From assembly GCA_030141605.1 (NCBI GenBank), contig JAQGDQ010000048.1, positions 186,001 through 250,000 on the forward strand: a stretch of 64,000 nt of DNA, given 5' to 3'. This DNA is from Tubiluchus corallicola. Lineage: Eukaryota > Priapulida > Priapulimorpha > Priapulimorphida > Tubiluchidae. This document shows positions 40,556-49,500 of this stretch, in pieces. The notes under the pieces are model-generated. The model was given only the letters and a program-made list of their open reading frames with translations, had not been told where the DNA came from and made no database searches. The position numbers were made by a program, and so were the translations under genes. Numbering within the stretch: the stretch's first letter is position 1; every line of letters starts with the position of its first letter.

Positions 40556-43500
40556 TAAAGAGTGCTCTATGTATTAGCTAATGCAAAAACTGCATTTTTT
40601 CATTTTCCACTAACCGACTCCCAGGCAAATTCGCGTTGCCCAGGTACCATTTTCATTGTTTCAGGTGGCCAAGGTAATGGGCTATCAACAGTCGAATTGT
40701 CCTAGAATAAACAGCAGCAAATGTTAGCAAAAATTAGTATACGGCATAAGTAATATACAAATTCAGTATATTCACGAAACTTATTTTGCAAAAACATTAT
40801 GTTTTAAATAGACATTCTTAACATCTCGTGTGGCATTGATGTCAGTTGTTTATGAGTTGTTAATAGCAAAAGAACTATGCAAAATCTTCTTGATTCTCAT
40901 ACAGTTAGCTACTTTGTTCTTTATTGTTTATTCTTCATAAACACATTTTGTTTAATAATTCGTTAGCCTTGCAAACTAGGGTCAAGAAACTCACAGGTAG
41001 GGGTGAGCATCAAACGTTTCGAACTCGATTCGAACGCATTTTGTAATTCGAATCCGATTCGAACCTAACATTATAAATTCAAATAATTCAGCACTTTAAC
41101 CACATACATTCTTTTGTCATTAAAACATTTTAAACATCACGCAATTAGCATACTTTAGTAGGTGGTGGTTTTTGGTGCAATTGCTAAACTAATTGCTAGT
41201 GCTTTTATTGCAGAACAAAATCGAGTAATAGGGCCCATCTTTTGTAAAACTGCTTTTTACTGAAGGCACAATAATTTGTTCGAAAATCTTTCCAACTCAA
41301 TTTGAATTTGATTCAAATTCGAAATACTGAAATTTGATTCGAATTCGATTTCTGGTAGAAAATGCTCACCCCTACTTACAGGGTGGGTAGCCCTGGGTGG
41401 AAGAAGGGCAGCAGTGAGGCAAACTCTAGTTGAGATGCCATGGGCAGAAGGCGTTGTTTCATTTTTGTTACTCTGCATCTTCTCCAAGGGCTCTTATTTC
41501 TTTTCAGAATTTTCCCACAGACGTTTAGGTATTATGGGAAAGATGTGCACCTTGTATTTTAAAAAACTGGGACTCCTGAAGCGATGTGGCAACAGGCATC
41601 ATTCTGTTTTTCATTTATCCTGCATCTCCTCTTAGGGCTCTTACTTTTAATTTTTTTCAGAAGTATTTAGGAATCATGGGATAGATAAATCCGTAAATTC
41701 CTTAGCAGTCCAAGATAGGCGCCAAAATGTGACAATCAGGCCAACTAGCATTACATCGCTACTCCTCCTAAGGCTTTCATTTTTCTTCAAACTTTCTTCA
41801 CAAATTAAGCCTGGTAGGGTAGATGAGCAATGTGCACCTGGGGTTATAAAAGGTTGGGATTCCTTAAGGGCCCCAAGATAGCAGCCCAAAGCCAGAAAAC
41901 GGGGGCATGACCAGGTCATGACATGGGCAAAAGTATTAAAACAAGGGAAAATCAAGCAAGTTGGAGTAACGTAACTTGCAGGGCAGGTACCTGAGGTGTC
42001 GCTTCTTTCTTAGGCTCTTTCTCCTAATACAGTTTTTAAGCTACAGCCACAATTTTTGGTAAGTGACTAGATAGGCCCAAGTTTTTATGCATGGTTGAAT
42101 ACGGTTTATTTGGGCAGTGAAAAAATTTTCCTCTAAGGACCAAAAACTCAAAATGAATGGGTTGGCACAGATGTTTTTCCAGTCTTGAAGAATAATGGCT
42201 TATAGTACAATAAATGAATGGTCTCAATGAGACGACTAAACCGAACTGTATAATTAGTACCATGCAAGGAATGTATGGGTGATCTCTGACCTCACTAGGG
42301 GCAAAGGGGGGGTAGAGGAGATAAATGCCTTCCAGTATCAAGTGTCAACCGAAACTAGCTTGCATCAAATCAAATGAAAGGTCTCAATGAGATAAACTGA
42401 ATAATGTAAGTTAGTAGGAGATTGGTTGGCCTATGACACATGAGTCACATTTGAAAAGTTGTTGCAATTTCATTGTGAAAAACAGCATCTAGGTAATCAA
42501 ACAACACAAATTCAATTAAATCAAAATTATAACTTTCAAACACAAGCTGACAGCTAACGTCAGAAACATTGTCAACCAGTTTGCAATTATAATTGCTACA
42601 TTATAATTGCTGAAGATTACTAAGAAAGCATGCATCAAATTAAATAGATTTAATTAAACAGAAAAAACACAGCTTGCAGAGTTTTTTAGTGAATTTATTA
42701 CAAAACAATAACAGCTTTTGAAAGTTTACCATAATAGATTCACATCAAAGATTCATAATAAATGCACATGCGTTACACAGTAAACAACAAATTTCAGTGT
42801 AAAAACAAAACAAATACATGAATAAAACATAATGAGAGACAGAATAATCAGAAAGGTATGTATGAGTTCAAAAAAAATTATAAATGTCAGAAGTTAGAGT
42901 GCTGAAATTAGACATTTAAGAAATAACAGAAATACTCTCTAAAACAGAAATTTAGAATTATGATTTTCTAAATGATAAATTCATGCATTTAATCAAAAGT
43001 AAAATAACGTGGATATTAAGTTTACAACATCCCTCAAGTTTTTTCATACAAACTGTTTCAGTAAAAGAAATTAGGAAATAATTATTTGTAGACAATAAAT
43101 GTGTACATATTTGCTGATAAACACGAGCTGATAATAGATTGGCAGAGGAAATTTCAGTAAACGTAAACAAACACATGCAAATAGTAAAAAGGCTAGAAAA
43201 GACTTATAAAAGTTTTTTAATTAAGTTTGTTTCTGGCTGTATATTGGCCTATGTCTCAGGGGCTGATGGCTGATAAGTACTTTTCTACACACTCGCACTG
43301 CACCGGGGTGAAGTTCTTGACACCTTTCTCAGACAGCATGTGAGCTTTACAGGAATGACTACCCACGGACATTTCGTGTTCTATTTCAGGTGGTATTCTT
43401 TTTCCGCCAGAGGTGGCAGGGGGAGGGGACCCTGGACGAGGAACTTGTTTTTCCCTGGTGGGTGCAATCTTAGCCTAAAAATATATAACAAGCATACAGA

Positions 43501-46500
43501 ATCCCACAAAAAACAATCAGATTGCAATACTTACTGATAAGTCGTCACTTTGACAAAAATATATGTGATACAAAACCTATGACTCGCTTACTAAAAACTG
43601 CAGTATTGTCTCAGATACCGGAAGGCCACATATACAATATGTAATTTTGTACCATATACAAATGAGAATGCATCTTATATAGCCAACTAGTCAAGTTAGC
43701 TGCCTATATTGTCACATCAAAACAATGTGTAAAAGCAACTAAAAGTATAAGATACAGCAATGTAAGAGACAGATACATATTATAAGTACAGCAAAGAAGC
43801 AACTGATGGTCTGTTTTTAATTGTCTAGCATGCATTTGCACATGCATCAGTAACTTCTTGCCCTCACTTCTTACCTGTACTTCTGATGGCCCTCCAAACA
43901 GATCAACGAAGCGTTGCTTATGAACAAAGTTACTATGCTGCGGATCGAGGTCCATGAGGAGCTGTCTGAGACGATCATCAGGTATTCTGCTCATATGCAG
44001 CATAATCAAAATATCACGCAAACGTAGGCGAGTTATTTTGCCAGAACCATCCTATTCAAAAATACATCAGTCCATGTCAAAAATAAATTATTCTTCCTAA
44101 ATCAAAACAAGAACACAATCTGTCATGTCGTGGGTTTATGATTAGATGATGACCATGGGTTCTTAAAGGGGGCGAAAAGTGAATTTTAAACTATACCCCA
44201 AAGAACTTTCTATACAAAGTTATATTAGTTAACTTTATGCCTACTTGTTTGAAAGACGTATATAACTGGGAAAGAAAATTCTTAATAATTTAAAATATTC
44301 GCGTCACCTGGTAAAATGAAAATGAATGCATTGCCATCCCAGTACGCACAAATAATTCTCCAAAAAACACATTATTGACCTTACTAACGATATAAAGTAA
44401 TTTAAAGTTACTTCAAATTGGTGGATGTTTTGACTGCATCAAAAACTATCGTAAGATTCAGTTTCTGTGACAGGAGATGATTCATGTAACAGCTTTTGTT
44501 TTTAAAATAAGAAACATTTTTCAAAATAGTTAACATCATATGTGTAATTGAGTATAGTGCTGATTGACATTAAAAACTTCGATGAATTCAAAACTTGTCA
44601 CTTTTTCACCAGTGGTCTATAACTCAAGGATATAAAAGGCATAATATTGCCTCCATGAAGTCGCCAATGTTTGAAAACTTAGGAATTGCATTTTGTTTTA
44701 GTAAAATGAACAGTATAATTTTTTGACAGGTAACCAGTTGCCAATCTAATAATTAACTAAGTCTTGCTTGGCTTCTTTTCCAAGCAATCGCACAACGTGG
44801 TCACAGAGTCAATTACAAGGAAAGTTCAAATTAAATACCAGTTTAATTTTCAGAATTAGCAAAGCTTGATAGAAGCACTTTGCAGATCCATCAAACAGTG
44901 TAAGTAGAAAATGGACGTAAAAAAGTATGAAACAAAAATGCTTAAGTGGAAATGGGCTGTTAACACACAATTTTTGTATGGAAATCCAACACGCTAGCTG
45001 TTAGACTACAAAGGATCTTCATGAATTCAGATGTTTACTAAATACTAAACACATTTGTGAAACATGCCAAGTTTAAACACGACGTTTACCCTGAAATTAA
45101 TTAACTGATTTTTGCATTCATTTAGCTGTTTAGAAAAAAACTTACATCATCTTCTAACAGAATTCTTTTTCTTTCTAAAGAGTTATAAAACTTCCTTAAA
45201 CATTCCTATAACAGGCTCAACGAACACTTTTTCTCGATGATGTTTCGCGAACATTTTAACACTGATATTGGATCTTCTTATCTTTAACCTGTGATCTTGA
45301 GGTCCAGCGCCCACTAAAATTGGCAAAACTTATACCATACCATTCGTCTTACTTGACACTGGAAACATTTGTGTCCGCGACCCCCTCAATTTTGGTCTTG
45401 GTTTTTGCCCTTTACCAGAAACTTTTCTCCTATGCAAAGGGTCCATATTCAGCTACGCACAAGATCTCAAACCCTCCTAACTACACACCAAAAATTGTGG
45501 CCCTAGCTCAAAAACTGTAGGAGGAGATCCAGAATAAAGAAAAAAATAAGCCCTACAAACTCCATGTTGTTAAACCCGCCAAGGGTGACAGGTTACACAT
45601 ATACATAAATACCCCTAGCTAGGGAGTGCGTCCTGTGAGTTTCATCATCCTAGCCCTGCACATGTGCGAGTTATTAAAGAAACAAAATGGGGTAAATCAA
45701 GAAGATTCTGCTGTAAGCAGAATCTTAACTATTCCTTAGAGAAGAGTGTGCCATTAATGCTTATTGTTTCAAATTTTGTTTAATGTCATCTAAGCTTGTT
45801 TCAAATGACTTCTGTATAAAATGGCTGCACCTAACAGTCATTGCAGGAGTTTAAATCTACAAATTTTATATAATATTATCATTAACACAAGCTCTGTATA
45901 CAGTAAAATACATCATGCAAGTGATACTTAATTTCAAGAATTTTTTAAATGTTATCTATGAAGAATGTTTTCTTGTGCTTTAATCGATAATTTAGGCACA
46001 ACAATTAAACATTTATAAAAGATGTACTTCAACATAAAGCCGAAGAAGGATAACGACACAAACAGAAACTACAAACTTCTGATCCAAGCCCCTTCTGATA
46101 CAGTCCCTAACAATGATATGATTTCGCAAACCATGGGCATGAACGATAACATGCTTCCAATCTTGGCAAGACTTCTAAAACAGATGCTTTTTATATTCGT
46201 TATCAAAATAAGTTATCTTAAGTTTTTTGCACGTATTTACACTTCAGCACACTGAAAGCCGAAATGAGCATTCAATCGCAGATATATATATATCAGTTTT
46301 TACCAACATAATGACAACATTGTCATCAGTATAGTTCTCAATAGCTTTCTCAAAAAATAGCAAAAATAAAGCAAACAGCACCTGCAGGAAACAAAAATTA
46401 TTATAATAAATTGCAAATATTGCAGACCAGTGCCAGATAACCTAAACAAACTTAAACAAACTTATGCAAACTGATTGCAATCATAGAAAGCTCTATGTTC

Positions 46501-49500
46501 GGGTCAGATAAGATTTAATCAAAATAGGCACAGATCGACTATATATCCTGCTACAACTGACAAAACTCCCTTTAATTTATGATAAGAAGACACAGAATGC
46601 AAAAATAAGCAAAACTTACCCTATCATAAACATCAAAAGCAAATGAAGCTGAGCCATATTTGGAGCGTATGCGCTGACCAAGTTGATGAATGAATCTTTG
46701 ATATTCCACCATTGAGGCATTGTTAAAAGCTTGACCCAGAATCCAAGCATTTCTACAAGAAATATAACTTATATATGCTCAAAATATATGCACATTTGTA
46801 ATTGACAAGTTAATATTAAAAAAATCATTTTAATCAAATTAATTAACCTACAGTATGAACCTACTAGGTTCTCTTTAAGCAAAGTAATTTATGATAGCAT
46901 TCTGAAACCATTATACTGTTATTCTAACTTTTTAGTTTCTATTCTTAGTATAATTTTCGAAAATTTTGCAACAACAGAACACTAATTTCAGCTACTATCG
47001 TGCCACATAACTGATGCTCTTATAGTTAAACAAATGTTTGCTGTTATAAAAATATACTAATCAACTGTTAGTACTCCAATTTAGCTACTGGTTTTAAGAA
47101 AGAAAAACGATGCAGAAAAATTGGAACATACTCTTCCACTCCACATTATAAGTTATAGCTTGATGAATAATTCTGTAATGATGACATGGTACTCATCAAA
47201 CCATATATAAAAATAAAATTATTTGTGACAAGAGTGAGTAAGAGCTTTATTTAATACTTTGCTGTAGGTAATGTAGGCCCATATGTATCCTGCTCCTTTT
47301 TTGCGTCTCTTGGTGAGGCAACTCTGTGGGGAGACATTGGTTTTGGAGCTGCCTGTCTATTCTGAATGTAAAAACCCTACAAGCAAATAAACAAAATTCT
47401 AAAAGATACTCTGCGTTCCACAAGAAATGAGACCGAAATTCAAGAATAATGGCAGAACTGAGATTTTGAATAAGCCAACAGTTTCTTAATATGCAAGTCT
47501 CAGGCAATTCGTAACAAACAATTTAGTAATAAAGTGAATCAGAAAATGGTAATTTCGTTATATTACTAAGCTCACTATTTACTAAAAAAGGTATTTAGCT
47601 AGTATTGGCAAAAAGCTATATAATAAAAATGGTGGTGAAAATTCAGTTCTATCAACATGGAATAATTCAATTTTCACAACCAATGAGCCACTGAACAGGC
47701 AGAAGTTTCTCAATGATGTTTGGATGTACCTCTTTCCATGATCAAGTCTCAATTAATTAAGTTTCGACCCATGAAGAGAAATATCTTTTACTTACCTCAA
47801 TCTCCTTCTCATTTCCAAAAAGCTCCAGGAAACGTTGCTTTGATATGTGGTTGGTATTTTGAGGATCAAGAGTGACAACGAGTTTTTTTAAAGCATGTTC
47901 CGGAAGCCTTACATTTAGGGATGGAACAAATTCTGTGAATCGCATTCGAGTGATAGCGCTACGTGTGCCCTGACCACAATAAACAGCACAAATTAGCTCA
48001 AATAACTGATACTACATTGCAAACAATCACGATGTGTAGCACATCCTGGAGTAATAATCATCAGGGGATGGCTACACACGCAAGTGAATCTAAAAACTTC
48101 CCATCATATTAATGCCTTCCTGTAAATGGCTGGGGGGCCGCGTCATACATAGGCAGAGTGGCTGCTTCCTTGTCATTTTAATTATTGTTACTATTGGCTT
48201 CTAGTCTTAATTAGTTGTCTATTTGGTATCATATTGTTGTTCCGTTTTCTCTAGTGTATCATTATACTTTGTCATTACTTGCACATTAATTCCTCTTGGG
48301 CGGCCAACTTGTTTCTAACTTGTTTGAATTGTTTATATTATACAAGCTTTGTGATTTTGAAGTTCGTTGTTAGTTGTCTGCCTGCTGCTCGTTTACCTTT
48401 GTTTAGCTAGTACTTTTTTTTTGCAAATCTGCAGACTGTAGACTAGTATTTTGTGTAGTAGACTAGTACTTTGGTATTTTGGCTTTTTGTGATTTGATGT
48501 GGTTTTGGATGCAAATTCTTAGTTTTTACTAATGGCTTAAGTTTTCTGATTTGTCATTCTTCATTGTTATTATATTTTTTTGCATTTGTTGCATCATGTG
48601 TAAAATGAAGTCTAGTCATTTATATTATTTCAGTATTTAGCATATTTTTTCATAGCAAACCATGGAACCATGGAGGTAAACAGTTACTAACCACTTCTGA
48701 TATAGACGATTAAAGTGAGTTGTGAATCAGCTTCACTCTCACAACTACAGCATCCTGCCAACTTTAAAATAAAAATTCCTCCTAAATCAAATATGCCTTC
48801 ACTGCCACAGAAACTATGAAATACCAGCTGATTAAAAAAATCTTTCACTCTTAAAAGAAATTGAATATAGGGCCTCTGTTTCAACACAAACTATCTCACT
48901 AACTTCAATTATCTGCTTTGATCTAAGATCTTTTTCAGTACCACTTTGTACATGAAGTTTTTCACTGTCCTTACTAAGGCAGGTGCAGCATAATCGAGCA
49001 TACATAGAAAATGGGAAAATAGAAATTAGCATAAATAGAAACTTTGAGTTCAAATCTAAATGAGCAATATAGCAATGCGCAAAACTAGAAGCAAAGGAAA
49101 TATATCTCAACTTCAGCGAGAATTTTATTTAGCCGCGCTATTCTAAGATTGCATCACCATTACACGGCAAAGAAGCTAGCTTCCTGCCATGTGTCATAAC
49201 ATGTATGCTGAGCTACCACAAACCCAGGCTACAGGTCAACAGATACCAGTTCCAACTTGTTTAATCAACAACATATCCTGTACCTACTAAATCAAATCAG
49301 TAAAGAGGTCTCAATCAGTTAGTTTATCTGACAGTGAAATACATTAGATAAGACCAGGGCCCGGTTTCATAAAGCTGTCACTAACTTAACAGTTAAGTAA
49401 ATGTAATAACGATGTCATTAACTTATGAAGGCTTTGTGAAACAAACTCCAGTATATATCCTGAACTCAATAAGCCTTGTAATATAAAGCTTATAAATAAC

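Noticed and set aside
41257-41487. Minus-strand ORF starting MEKMQSNKNETTPSAHGIS
   Set aside because: It crosses the right boundary and duplication of the hAT-like MITE, so it is a chance frame.
42036-42341. 101-aa minus-strand ORF
   Set aside because: It lies in the degenerate tandem repeat and in an intron of the EF-hand gene, with no recognisable domain.
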